Shown here one piece after another: positions 1 through 7,561 of a stretch of DNA of 57,167 nt. The stretch's first letter is position 1, and the number at the start of each line of letters is the position of its first letter. The notes beneath the pieces were generated by a model. It searched no databases and was not told where the DNA came from. It saw only the letters and a list, made by a program, of their open reading frames with translations. Source of the stretch: Nitrococcus mobilis (lineage in GTDB: Bacteria; Pseudomonadota; Gammaproteobacteria; Nitrococcales; Nitrococcaceae); NCBI GenBank assembly GCA_024102725.1, contig JAGFJL010000048.1, positions 1 through 57,167 of the forward strand. Reading direction: 5' to 3'. The position numbers were made by a program, and so were the translations under genes.

Positions 1-745
1 AACCCAACTCCTGCTCGATGAACGTGGCAAGCTCCACGACATCGACTCCGCGGGTGCGGCATTCCAACAACTGCTCCATCGGCAAACCCATGCGCCTATC
101 GTCTACGGCGATAACCACCTGATCCACATGGTAGCGTGCGGCATACTGCGGAAGCGGCTGATCCAGGGAGACACAGCGGCTGCCCGGCACAACCGCCGTG
201 TCTCCCGGCATCTGCACGAAGCCGACGAAGCTTACGCCGATGAAATCCGTAGAGCGGCGGAACGCCAGGATATGGTTCGCTCGATTGCCGGCACCCAACA
301 CCAAGACTCGGCGACGATTATTGCCTTGGCGCAGAAGACGCAGATAACCTGCGCGCAAGGCGCCAAGTGCAATCAACGCGACGAGCAGCGAGAAACCAAA
401 TACGCCCCGCCCTAAATAAAGAGGGGGGAACGTATAGAACAACAACATCATAATGATGCCCGCCAGGCTCAGCGCGATAGCGAGACGCAAGAGCACGCCG
501 GGGAAGTTATCCCGAAGTCTCTGGTTATACAGTCCGACCGCAACCAGGCAGGCCATGCCAATCAGCGCGAAGCTCAACGCCTTCGGCCAAATCGGCACCA
601 GCTCGTCCACGGGCGCCGTGCTCAGATCGCCGAAGCGGATCAGCGTGCCGGCATACAGCGACGCCCCCAACAACAGCGGTTCGATAATACCCAGAATGGG
701 AAGCAGGCGCCGATGGTAGTTTCCTAGTATCCTTTCCAGAATCAT
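1..745 (-). CDS. Exopolysaccharide polyprenyl-phosphate glycosylphosphotransferase, PEP-CTERM/XrtA type (N-terminal part)
   Basis: The reading frame is open from an ATG at 745 to the window edge, so the catalytic C-terminal half lies outside. The visible ~248 residues hold about four hydrophobic segments (for example around residues 15-35, 50-72, 85-105 and 112-130). A Rossmann-like stretch follows, with RRVLVLGAGNRA near residue 145. This is the usual start of bacterial sugar transferases that attach the first sugar phosphate to undecaprenyl phosphate at the inner membrane. The CoA-binding-like middle and the lack of a chain-length domain fit the family found beside exosortase genes (TIGR03013-like; recognised from memory). 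A GGTGGAG ribosome site lies just before the ATG. The PEP-CTERM genes that follow support a role in making the matrix polysaccharide. Confidence 0.85.
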   Translation of the reverse strand, partial: MILERILGNYHRRLLPILGIIEPLLLGASLYAGTLIRFGDLSTAPVDELVPIWPKALSFALIGMACLVAVGLYNQRLRDNFPGVLLRLAIALSLAGIIMMLLFYTFPPLYLGRGVFGFSLLVALIALGALRAGYLRLLRQGNNRRRVLVLGAGNRANHILAFRRSTDFIGVSFVGFVQMPGDTAVVPGSRCVSLDQPLPQYAARYHVDQVVIAVDDRRMGLPMEQLLECRTRGVDVVELATFIEQELG

Positions 746-1212
746 GTCTCCACCTCGCCACAAAACCCCACCTTAGCCTTTTTCCTCACCGCTCAACGCG
801 TGCGATCCAGCCAAGGAATTCAAGCGCTCAGGCCGCGCGTATCAATCCAATGGCCTATTCGCTCGCACGCTTCGTGCTGCAGCGTCACGGCCGTATCGAT
901 GAGCTTAGCTCATTATTACTGCCATTGTTGGGCACAAGATGTCGTCGTTTGGTGACACTCACCCCATAAGCAGAGCTGCACCATATTAGCATGCGTTAGT
1001 CTGCCCCAAGCACTGTCTTCTGTCGCTTAGTGACGACAGATTCTTCTTGCCTTTGTTTCATAAGCTATTGAAAAATAAAAATACTTTTCTGGATGGTACG
1101 GTCTCTGCCCATAAGGAACGGGCCTCGCCGATCAATAGGCGGCGATTTTGACAGCAATCTTGCCACACGGAAAGTGATCCAACCCACACCTATTATATAA
1201 AGATATAAATCA
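746..1212. other. Intergenic region between divergent EPS and acyltransferase genes
   Basis: This spacer separates two divergently transcribed genes and must carry both promoters. It is more A+T-rich toward the right end (around 1060-1080 and 1190-1212). The only motif I can support is a sigma-54-like element at 1094-1109, listed separately. I see no RNA gene or terminator. Confidence 0.5.
1094..1109 (+). promoter_or_regulatory. Putative sigma-54 (-24/-12) promoter
   Basis: The sequence TGGTACGGTCTCTGCC has GG at 1095-1096 and GC at 1107-1108, exactly ten bases apart. It resembles the consensus TGGCACG-N4-TTGC with one mismatch in the -24 block and one in the -12 block. It lies about 100 bases before the acyltransferase at 1213. 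Exosortase/PEP-CTERM clusters are often under sigma-54 control through the PrsK/PrsR system, which fits, but a match of this quality can occur by chance. Confidence 0.4.
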
Positions 1213-1926
1213 ATGCTGAAAAAACAATATTCAGTGTATATTGCTGATACGGGCCTAGCGCGCACTATCCACCACCACCTGCGCTACCGCGTCTATTGTG
1301 AGCGCAAGCAATACGAGAGTCCCATCGACGCCGGAATTCCAGAAGAACACGACCGCCACGATGCGTTTGCCACTCACTTTATTATACGCAACGGCACAGC
1401 CAGAGCCTGGCAAGGAACGGCACGGCTGATCATGAGCACACGCACCCGACTCCCCGTGCAGAAGATGGGTGCACTCTACCTACATGCAGAGCAACAGCTC
1501 CTCAGATCGCCGGTTGCCGAAGTATCCCGCCTAGCTGCGCTACGCAGCGCCTGTCGATGGTCGCCGAGTAACCGTCATTTATTACAAGCGACCATAACCG
1601 GGCTGCTCGACTACAGTCGCCGGCGTAGCATCGAACATCTGGTTTTCCTGATCTCGCCCGGGCTGGCGCGTATTCTCACGCGCATAGGCGTGCCGATGGA
1701 GGAATGCGGCCCGCCCGTAGAACATAGGGGACAGCGTCAAGCATTCAGCGCCTCAGTCACACAGGCCATTGAGAATATCCCCTGGGCTCGCCGAAACCTC
1801 AATGCCGGGCGCTTCTGCCACTACTTCTCGGCCTCTGCATTTGCTCATATGGATAATGAGTCTTGGGGCCATGGCACGGCACTCGACGAAACCACAAGTT
1901 TGGCTCAGACCGCACCGGCCGTGTGA
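1213..1926 (+). CDS. PEP-CTERM/exosortase system-associated acyltransferase (paralogue 1)
   Basis: A 237-residue GNAT-fold protein of the kind encoded next to exosortase genes (TIGR03694-like). Members resemble N-acyl amino acid synthases and LuxI-type autoinducer synthases, which move a fatty acyl group from an acyl carrier protein to an amine. Family hallmarks are an early YRVYCERKQYE block (residues ~26-36), an acidic EEHDRHD block, an RLI strand, and VAEVSRLAALR near residue 100 (compare SAEISRLAVS in the paralogue at 2796). Near residue 150 is HLVFLISPGLARILTRIGV, the counterpart of HWFAVMEPTLLRLLQRFGI in the paralogue. The start has no strong ribosome site. The real acyl acceptor is unknown, for the family and for this protein. 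Confidence 0.8.
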   Translation: MLKKQYSVYIADTGLARTIHHHLRYRVYCERKQYESPIDAGIPEEHDRHDAFATHFIIRNGTARAWQGTARLIMSTRTRLPVQKMGALYLHAEQQLLRSPVAEVSRLAALRSACRWSPSNRHLLQATITGLLDYSRRRSIEHLVFLISPGLARILTRIGVPMEECGPPVEHRGQRQAFSASVTQAIENIPWARRNLNAGRFCHYFSASAFAHMDNESWGHGTALDETTSLAQTAPAV

Positions 1927-2007
1927 TTAGCTTGGATCGCCCACATGGCCCGGTGCGGACCGCCAATCCGATCATCTTTTTCGGGCTCGAACCCCTCATT
2001 TCACCGG

Positions 2008-2796
2008 CTAAGTGGTAGCTCGAGGCACGAACCGGCCTCGATCGGTGACGATCTCCCATATATCGGGACGCTTGCGCAGGATACCGTCGACGACAGTGGC
2101 CGCTGCGGCCAAAGTCGGCTGGCGAAGGCCGTGATGCTCGACCAGCGGGCCAATGGGCGGGAAATGGATACCGAAACGCTGCAGAAGCCGCAACAGCGTG
2201 GGCTCCATGACCGCAAACCAATGGATAATGCCTTGCTCGACGGACATCCGAACGATCGCGGCAAATAGCCCCAAGGTTATGTGCGGAAACCCGCGCCTTC
2301 GACTATCCGGCCCCTGGGCATCCGAGTAAACGGCTTGCGCGCTGACACCGGAGATCGTTTCAGCCTCCCCGAGGCGGCGCCGGAACGCTTTGGATACGGC
2401 AAGCCGGGAGATCTCGGCCGACTTAAGCCGGTCGAGATTGCCGATCCAGGGTTTGGCCTCCTCGTAGAGGCTGTTCGTGCAGGCACGCTCGAGCGGAAAT
2501 GCCGTTTCGGGATGTTGATAGTCCGGCAAAATCAACCGCACGGCGGCTGCACAATAGCCGGTGCGCTTGTGTCGAATCAGCGCGTGGGCCGCCCGGGTGT
2601 CGTACTCATCCCGTTCCCTGCCATCGAGATGCTCGTGCGGGTTTTCAAAGGGATGCTCAACACAATAGACTTGATAACGCAATGCGAATACTTCATCAAG
2701 CAACGCGCTCGTATCGGCCGGAATGACCTCGAAGTAGTCATGGAATGCGCGATAAACTTCGCTCGGCGGATTCGTGGCGGGGTCTTCCAGCCGCAT
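2008..2796 (-). CDS. PEP-CTERM/exosortase system-associated acyltransferase (paralogue 2)
   Basis: A 262-residue member of the same acyltransferase family as the 1213 gene, convergent with it and separated from it by about 80 bases. Conserved blocks are FALRYQVYCVEHPFE (residues ~37-51), ERDEYDTRAAH, AAVRLILPD, SAEISRLAVSKAFRRR and HWFAVMEPTLLRLLQRFG. This is the longer, more canonical copy: it keeps the insert between SAEISRLAV and the conserved HWF block. A GGAGGGGGG ribosome site precedes the ATG at 2796. By family resemblance it probably makes an N-acyl amine from an acyl-ACP. Two copies flanking the same cluster suggest different acyl or amine specificities (inference). Confidence 0.85.
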   Translation of the reverse strand: MRLEDPATNPPSEVYRAFHDYFEVIPADTSALLDEVFALRYQVYCVEHPFENPHEHLDGRERDEYDTRAAHALIRHKRTGYCAAAVRLILPDYQHPETAFPLERACTNSLYEEAKPWIGNLDRLKSAEISRLAVSKAFRRRLGEAETISGVSAQAVYSDAQGPDSRRRGFPHITLGLFAAIVRMSVEQGIIHWFAVMEPTLLRLLQRFGIHFPPIGPLVEHHGLRQPTLAAAATVVDGILRKRPDIWEIVTDRGRFVPRATT

Positions 2797-3115
2797 AAAC
2801 GAGCCCCCCTCCCCAAGTCGACTTCAAAAAGAGTAGGGCGACACCGCACCCGTTCTCGCAGATACATCCGGGCGACAACTGAAGTCTCCCCCGTGCATGC
2901 ACAATAACGGCCGAACAATATTGCGTTTGAGATCTACTTCAACAATGCAAGAAAAACAGGCCCTGTTTTCTCGGATGAACCCATGAGGGGCACGCAAGCG
3001 CGCTTTGCTCCATATGAAGAGCCGCTGCGGTTGCAGCGGGAATGTATGCAAGTTCCAGTGATAGCACTCAAGCGATACCGTCGCCCTAAGGACAGATGGA
3101 ATGGAGGCTTACGTC
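2797..3115. other. Intergenic region between divergent acyltransferase and ThiF-nitroreductase genes
   Basis: About 320 bases separate the divergent genes at 2796 and 3116. On the minus strand GG at 2911-2912 and GC at 2899-2900 have sigma-54 spacing, but the surrounding bases match the consensus poorly. I see no other supportable feature. Confidence 0.4.
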
Positions 3116-5125
3116 ATGGATGGGGGGTTCGACTATCAGCTCGCCTTCTCCCGCACCGTTGGCTGGATCACGGAGGAAGAGCAAGCAATTCTGCGCTCGA
3201 AACGGGTCGCCATCGCTGGATTGGGGGGCGTGGGCGGCAGCCACCTGCTCACATTGACTCGGCTCGGGATCGGCGCCTTCACGCTCGCGGAAATGGACAG
3301 CTTCGGTATTGAAAACCTCAACCGGCAGGCTGGCGCATTTATGTCGACCCTTCAGAGACCCAAGCTCGAGGTGTTGGCCGCGATGGCTCGGGATGTCAAC
3401 CCGGAACTCTCGCTCAGGACACTTCCCGAAGGGGTCACCGAATCCAATCTGGCTGATTTTCTCGATGGCGTCGATCTCTACCTTGATAGTTTGGACTTTT
3501 TTGCCCTGGACGCACGCCGCCGGGTCTTTGCAGAGTGCGCCAAGCGGGGGATTCCGGCGATCACAGCAGCGCCTCTTGGCATGGGGACCGCCCTACTCGC
3601 ATTTCACCCGGCCGGGATGAGCTTCGAAGAGTATTTCCAGCTTGAGAACGCCACACAATCGGAACAATATCTGCGCTTCCTGCTCGGGCTCTCACCAGCC
3701 ATGCTGCAGATGCGCTATTTAGTGGCACCCGAAGCAGTCAATCTGGCTGGACAAAAGGGTCCATCGACTCCCATGGCGTGCGAGCTCTGCGCGGGTGCGG
3801 CGGGGACCGTCGCGCTCAAAATTCTGCTCCGACGCGGCCATACCCCCTTCGCGCCCCGGGGAATCCATTTCGATGCGTATCGCACCAAACTGGTCCGCAC
3901 CTGGCGCCCCTGGGGCAACCGTAATCCACTTCAGCGCTTGGCGCTCGTAATCGCCCGGCAACGTCTCGCATCAGTCGCCCAGCGACGAAGCAAACACCAG
4001 CCCAAGAAGCGCACCAATCCCACGCCGCCACGCTCAGCGCCGATCTGGGACATTCTGGAGCAGGCACGCTGGGCACCGAGCGGCGATAACGCGCAGCCAT
4101 GGCGCTTCCAAGTGATCGACCCCGAGGAGATCGTCATCCACATTCCGTCCGAGCGCAACGATAATGTCTATGAGTACAACGATGCTCAACCGAGCTGGCT
4201 TTCCAGGGGGTTTCTCCTCGAAACCCTACGAATAGCGGCCTCGCGGCACGCCCGTAAGCTTTCGTGGCGGCTCGAGACGAACCAAGAAGGCCGGCAGCTG
4301 ATCCGTGTCAAACTTGCCCCTATAGCCGGCGGAGGAGATGCAGATAAACTCCATAGCGTTATCGTGCAACGCTCTGTGGACCGCCGCCGGTATCAGCTCA
4401 GACAACTACCGACCGCTCTTCGGCATCAGCTGGAATTGGCGTTGGGCGATGACCTGCAGATCAGCTGGGCGGAGTCGCTGTCCGAGCGATGGCGCTGGGC
4501 CTTGATTAACGCCGCCGCCACCCACATCCGCCTCTCTATTCCGGAGGCCTACCCCGTCCACCAACGCATCCTCGACTGGCATAGGCAAAGAAGCCCCGTG
4601 GGTGTGCCTGCAGCCGCCGTCGGCGCAAACCCCATCACGCAGCGACTGATGCGGTGGGCGCTCGCGGACTGGGCCCGTGTGAATTTTCTAAACCGCTATC
4701 TGGCGGGGACCCTAACCCCAAGACTGGAATTCGACCTCATACCAGGGCTATTTTGCGCCGCGCATTTTTGGGTGGCTCTCAAGCAGACCCCCGACACCCG
4801 TTTGCCTAACGAGCGGCTGCTGGAACTCGGCATGCGCTTGCAGCGGTTCTGGTTGACGGCTACCACGCTCAACTTGGTGATCCAACCGTCCCTTGCACCA
4901 CTCGCCTTCTCTTTTTACAGCCGCAATCGGATACCTTTCACTACGAACCAGGAGGGGGTTAGCAAAGCCGGGCGGCTCAACGATAAGCTTTCCCTGGCAT
5001 TGCAGGGCACAGCGCCAAGCGCGGTCATCTTTGCCGGACGCATCGGCTTCCCCTTAGGCAATCCGCCACTATCGCGCTCGATACGCCTAGCGGTTGAGGA
5101 ACTCATGCTACCGACCGAAGGTTAA
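3116..5125 (+). CDS. ThiF-family (E1-like) adenylyltransferase fused to nitroreductase-like flavoprotein
   Basis: A 669-residue two-domain protein. Residues ~1-265 are an E1/ThiF/MoeB-type adenylating domain. They show the nucleotide loop GLGGVGG (near 38), the acidic strand LAEMDSFGIENLNRQ that binds ATP and magnesium, and one CELC pair (near 218) where MoeB-type enzymes have their zinc cysteines. A basic linker (RRSKHQPKKR) leads to residues ~300-669, which resemble the FMN-dependent nitroreductase fold: WDILEQARWAPSGDNAQPWRF is the classic flavin-binding start. E1 domains activate a carboxylate by adenylation; nitroreductases perform two-electron redox chemistry. The substrate is unknown. 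The start at 3116 is preferred to 3101 because GGAGG sits nine bases upstream. The location between two acyltransferases suggests a shared pathway. Confidence 0.85.
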   Translation: MDGGFDYQLAFSRTVGWITEEEQAILRSKRVAIAGLGGVGGSHLLTLTRLGIGAFTLAEMDSFGIENLNRQAGAFMSTLQRPKLEVLAAMARDVNPELSLRTLPEGVTESNLADFLDGVDLYLDSLDFFALDARRRVFAECAKRGIPAITAAPLGMGTALLAFHPAGMSFEEYFQLENATQSEQYLRFLLGLSPAMLQMRYLVAPEAVNLAGQKGPSTPMACELCAGAAGTVALKILLRRGHTPFAPRGIHFDAYRTKLVRTWRPWGNRNPLQRLALVIARQRLASVAQRRSKHQPKKRTNPTPPRSAPIWDILEQARWAPSGDNAQPWRFQVIDPEEIVIHIPSERNDNVYEYNDAQPSWLSRGFLLETLRIAASRHARKLSWRLETNQEGRQLIRVKLAPIAGGGDADKLHSVIVQRSVDRRRYQLRQLPTALRHQLELALGDDLQISWAESLSERWRWALINAAATHIRLSIPEAYPVHQRILDWHRQRSPVGVPAAAVGANPITQRLMRWALADWARVNFLNRYLAGTLTPRLEFDLIPGLFCAAHFWVALKQTPDTRLPNERLLELGMRLQRFWLTATTLNLVIQPSLAPLAFSFYSRNRIPFTTNQEGVSKAGRLNDKLSLALQGTAPSAVIFAGRIGFPLGNPPLSRSIRLAVEELMLPTEG

Positions 5126-5200
5126 ACCCGCTGGCAGCACCGCGCGTTCACTGAAGCCGGTTTGCGATTTCTTTATAGGAGGGTCAGAGCGGAATGAAGG

Positions 5201-5231
5201 AAGCGGGAGGCAGTTGGACTGCCTCCCGCTT
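5201..5231. terminator. Bidirectional hairpin terminator
   Basis: A perfect 14-base inverted repeat (arm AAGCGGGAGGCAGT, loop TGG) lies between the convergent ThiF-nitroreductase and PEP-CTERM genes. The terminal A and T bases are few, so the U-tract is weak, but the placement and the stable G+C stem fit a shared terminator. Confidence 0.75.
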
Positions 5232-5239
5232 AGATCCCC

Positions 5240-5275
5240 GAAGCGCTTTACACTTTCGGAAGCGCTTTACACTTT
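5240..5275. repeat. Short tandem duplication spanning the PEP-CTERM gene stop codon
   Basis: The 17-base unit GAAGCGCTTTACACTTT occurs at 5240-5256 and again at 5259-5275. The second copy contains the stop codon and last codons of the PEP-CTERM gene (minus strand AAAGTGTAA). The first copy therefore repeats a vestigial gene end, including the stop, just downstream. Confidence 0.8.
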
Positions 5276-6241
5276 GTGGTTCTTGATATGCTTTTGAACG
5301 CCGCGGCTGGCCCCAATTCCCAGCAGGCCAGCGGACAAAAGCAGCAAAGTCGCTGGCTCGGGCACGGCTGCAGTTATCTTATTGGCATCGAAGTCGCTGT
5401 GGGCAAAAGCCCCGTGGTCAGCCGGAATGCCACCGCCTCCAGTGACGGTACCACTCAAGGTCAGCTGCGCGCAGCCGTCAGCATTACCGACACCGCCCGG
5501 TCCAGCACAAGCAGCACCTGATGCGATGTCGATAAACCCTACCTCACCACTCGCATGAAAGATATTGCTCAAGGCGGCGTTGAAGTTGGCCACGATTTGC
5601 GCATTGTTTACACCAAGGACAACGCTTGGATTGGCTCCGCCCGCCTGTGTTATCACCGACGTCCAAGATTCATCAGGATCGCCCAAAAAACCATCTACCT
5701 GGAATTTGGAGCCCAAGGTTGCCTGCTCGAGGCAGTCGGCCAAGCTCGTGCAACTGGGATTCCCAGCAGGATTCCCATCTGTAATCGCTATTTCTAGGTC
5801 GGTATCACCAGCTCCGCCCGGCGCACCATTAAAAAACATGGCGACCGCGGCCCCTGCCCCCAACGGCATCGCTAGATTGACCCCATTCGCTGCCAAAATG
5901 CCATCGAGATCGGCCGCCCCGAAGGTAATAGTGGTACCAACAGGAAAAGTAGGATCACTGATATCCGTTATCGTAACTCCGGCCACGCCAGTCAGCTCCT
6001 GGCCAGCCGGAATCGAATTAACACCGTCGGTAGTGAAATTCGGGATTTCAAAGACACTCAACAAAGTGTCACCTACCTGAAAATTGGTGTCGCTTGTTAT
6101 AGGGTTGGTGAAATCATCGCCTCTCAAGAGGAAATCGAGGTCATCGTCCTCGAAAGTCAGTAATGCACTTTGAGCCGCTCCGGTCGCAAAGCTCAACGCC
6201 AGCCCGATCCCTAGGGTGGAAACCAGTTTTCTCGCGTTCAT
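5267..6241 (-). CDS. PEP-CTERM sorting-domain protein of unknown function
   Basis: A 324-residue exported protein. It begins with a signal peptide (MNARKLVSTLGIGLALSFATGA) and ends with the tripartite PEP-CTERM signal: VPEPATLLLLSAGLLGIGAS, then a basic tail (RGVQKHIKNHK). This is the recognition and cleavage signal for exosortase, so the protein should be released to the surface or matrix of an exopolysaccharide-producing cell. The middle is acidic and rich in Gly, Asp and Thr. It has two cysteine pairs (SCTSLADC and ACAGPGGVGNADGC) that could form disulfides. I do not recognise a known domain. An AAAGGAGTT ribosome site supports the ATG at 6241. No exosortase is visible here; it is expected beyond the left edge. 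Confidence 0.9.
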   Translation of the reverse strand: MNARKLVSTLGIGLALSFATGAAQSALLTFEDDDLDFLLRGDDFTNPITSDTNFQVGDTLLSVFEIPNFTTDGVNSIPAGQELTGVAGVTITDISDPTFPVGTTITFGAADLDGILAANGVNLAMPLGAGAAVAMFFNGAPGGAGDTDLEIAITDGNPAGNPSCTSLADCLEQATLGSKFQVDGFLGDPDESWTSVITQAGGANPSVVLGVNNAQIVANFNAALSNIFHASGEVGFIDIASGAACAGPGGVGNADGCAQLTLSGTVTGGGGIPADHGAFAHSDFDANKITAAVPEPATLLLLSAGLLGIGASRGVQKHIKNHKV

Positions 6242-6296
6242 CTTAACCAACTCCTTTAAAATTCTTAACGTACAAGGTGCCTCGACAGTCAATTTA

Positions 6297-6313
6297 CTGC
6301 ATGAAGCATGCCG
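6297..6313 (-). promoter_or_regulatory. Putative sigma-54 promoter of the PEP-CTERM gene
   Basis: On the minus strand CGGCATGCTTCATGCAG has GG (6312-6311) and GC (6300-6299) ten bases apart. It matches TGGCAYG-N4-TTGCA at all but the first base of each block. Transcription would start near 6287, giving a leader of about 45 bases. The same stretch is a small inverted repeat (GCATG-CTT-CATGC), so a different operator is also possible. Confidence 0.45.
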
Positions 6314-6419
6314 CTATCTTTGTATCGTAATTAACCTGTTGACTATAATGGCTTTATTTGATTTTCTCGGTGAGGAAGCGTCCCTTGGCAGCCAAGCTCA
6401 ACACAAAGTGTAAAAAAAC

Positions 6420-7026
6420 TCGACAAGCGCAATCTCAAAAAAAGCCTATCCGTCCTTGCCTACCCAACCTGATCAAATTCGTTCTCGACGCCGCGTGGGT
6501 CACACCCAAAGGATAGGGTCAGGTCTTGTATTACGACATCGCGGATCAGAGTTTGGCCCATACAGATCAAGCGCGCCGCACCAGGCTTGCCGATTCACGC
6601 AGATGCAACCACCCTCAGCCACGCATGCCTAGCGAGCTCGTCGTGGAGCCTCGTCAACGCAACGTATGGCGTAGCGAGCGGATAGGATGGCTCCAACGGT
6701 CACAGACAAGACAGCAACCGGAAACAAGAAGAGCGAGGTTATTCAAGACAAGCGCCGCTGTAAGAAACCCTGACAGTCACACTACGCGCAGCATAGCCGG
6801 GGCTGGAACTGGGGACAGACCACGGTTTCATGCTGAACCATCCGATGAACCGGGGTCGTGTCTGCAGCAGCGCATCACGCTGCGCATGAGGATCTGCCGT
6901 CGAATTCTGCGGGCGATTGGGCACCTGGCGCCGGTAGCACGCGGTTGACGGAGAAGGTGTCAATTGCTGAACGAGGCGTGCAGGCATACAATTGTTGAAT
7001 ATTTCAACAACCTTGAGGAATGCGCC
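6420..7026. other. Non-coding, apparently decayed region
   Basis: No convincing gene. The open frames here lack ribosome sites and any recognisable motif. Two phrases, GGGTCAGGTCTTGTATTACG (from 6517) and GGGGACAGACCACGG (from 6811), look like sequence I associate from memory with remnants of REP-associated transposase loci. No transposase coding sequence is recognisable. Together with the vapBC remnants that follow, this looks like a graveyard of mobile or accessory DNA. Confidence 0.3.
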
Positions 7027-7269
7027 ATAGCCACCGTGAACTTCAGTGTGCCCGAGTCGGCCAAGCAGGCATTCAATAAAACCTTCACGGATGAGAACAA
7101 GTGCGCCATTCTCACTCGTCTAAAGGAGTAGGCGATCGAAGAGCGACGTCGGCAGCAGCGTCGGGCAAGCGCGGTGGCGCAACTGCTCGAGGTACGCCGC
7201 GGGCAGGCTCCGCTATCCGATGAGGCCATCGCCAAGGCCCATCGGCAGGGCCGTCCACGAAGCTGGTGA
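7027..7269 (+). pseudogene. Antitoxin remnant (vapB-like), start codon lost and amber-interrupted
   Basis: In one frame the sequence reads ATVNFSVPESAKQAFNKTF, then ILTRLKE, stop, AIEERRRQQRRASAVAQLL, and SDEAIAKAHRQGRP. That is the layout of the small antitoxins paired with PIN-domain toxins: an N-terminal DNA-binding part and a C-terminal basic toxin-binding tail. Three lesions are visible. The expected ATG is ATA at 7027-7029. An in-frame TAG sits at 7129-7131. The natural stop after GRP is read as CGA at 7258-7260, so the frame runs on to 7269. The gene cannot make a normal product. It overlaps the toxin remnant. Confidence 0.7.
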
Positions 7270-7475
7270 TCGACGCCAGCGTAACGGTGAAATGGCTCTT
7301 TCCGGATCCGGTTGTCGAGCCGCAAGCGGATCAGGCGGTTGTGATCCTGGATGGCATCCGCCGGGGCACGTTGGCGCCGCTGCAACCGCCCCATTGGCTC
7401 ATCGAGGTCACCGCCGATTAGCGCTATGATCGAAAGGCCCGTGCGCTCGGAGGCATAGGCGCCCTAACGGATTGG
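7257..7475 (+). pseudogene. PIN-domain toxin remnant (vapC-like), start lost and internally deleted
   Basis: The frame reads KLVIDASVTVKWLFPDP, a typical PIN-domain beginning with the first catalytic Asp, and continues to LQPPHWLIEVTAD. A TAG follows at 7419-7421, then, in the same frame, RYDRKARALGGIGALTDW, which looks like the C-terminal end of such toxins. The whole middle of the domain (roughly 70 residues, with the other acidic catalytic residues) is missing. The expected ATG is ACG at 7257-7259. PIN toxins are ribonucleases held in check by the cognate antitoxin; this copy is dead. Confidence 0.7.
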
Positions 7476-7561
7476 CACTGGGCAGTTTGCCGGACAGGCC
7501 GCCTAAACGCAGCCTAGCGGTGGCTCTATCGGCCCACAATGCACTTGCAGGAGCAAAGGAC

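Noticed and set aside
2897..2912. Third sigma-54-like site on the minus strand before the second acyltransferase.
   Set aside because: The GG-N10-GC spacing is right but only about four of seven bases match in the -24 block.
6526..6948. 140-codon plus-strand open frame in the decayed region.
   Set aside because: No ribosome site and no family motif; Arg-rich composition typical of random frames.
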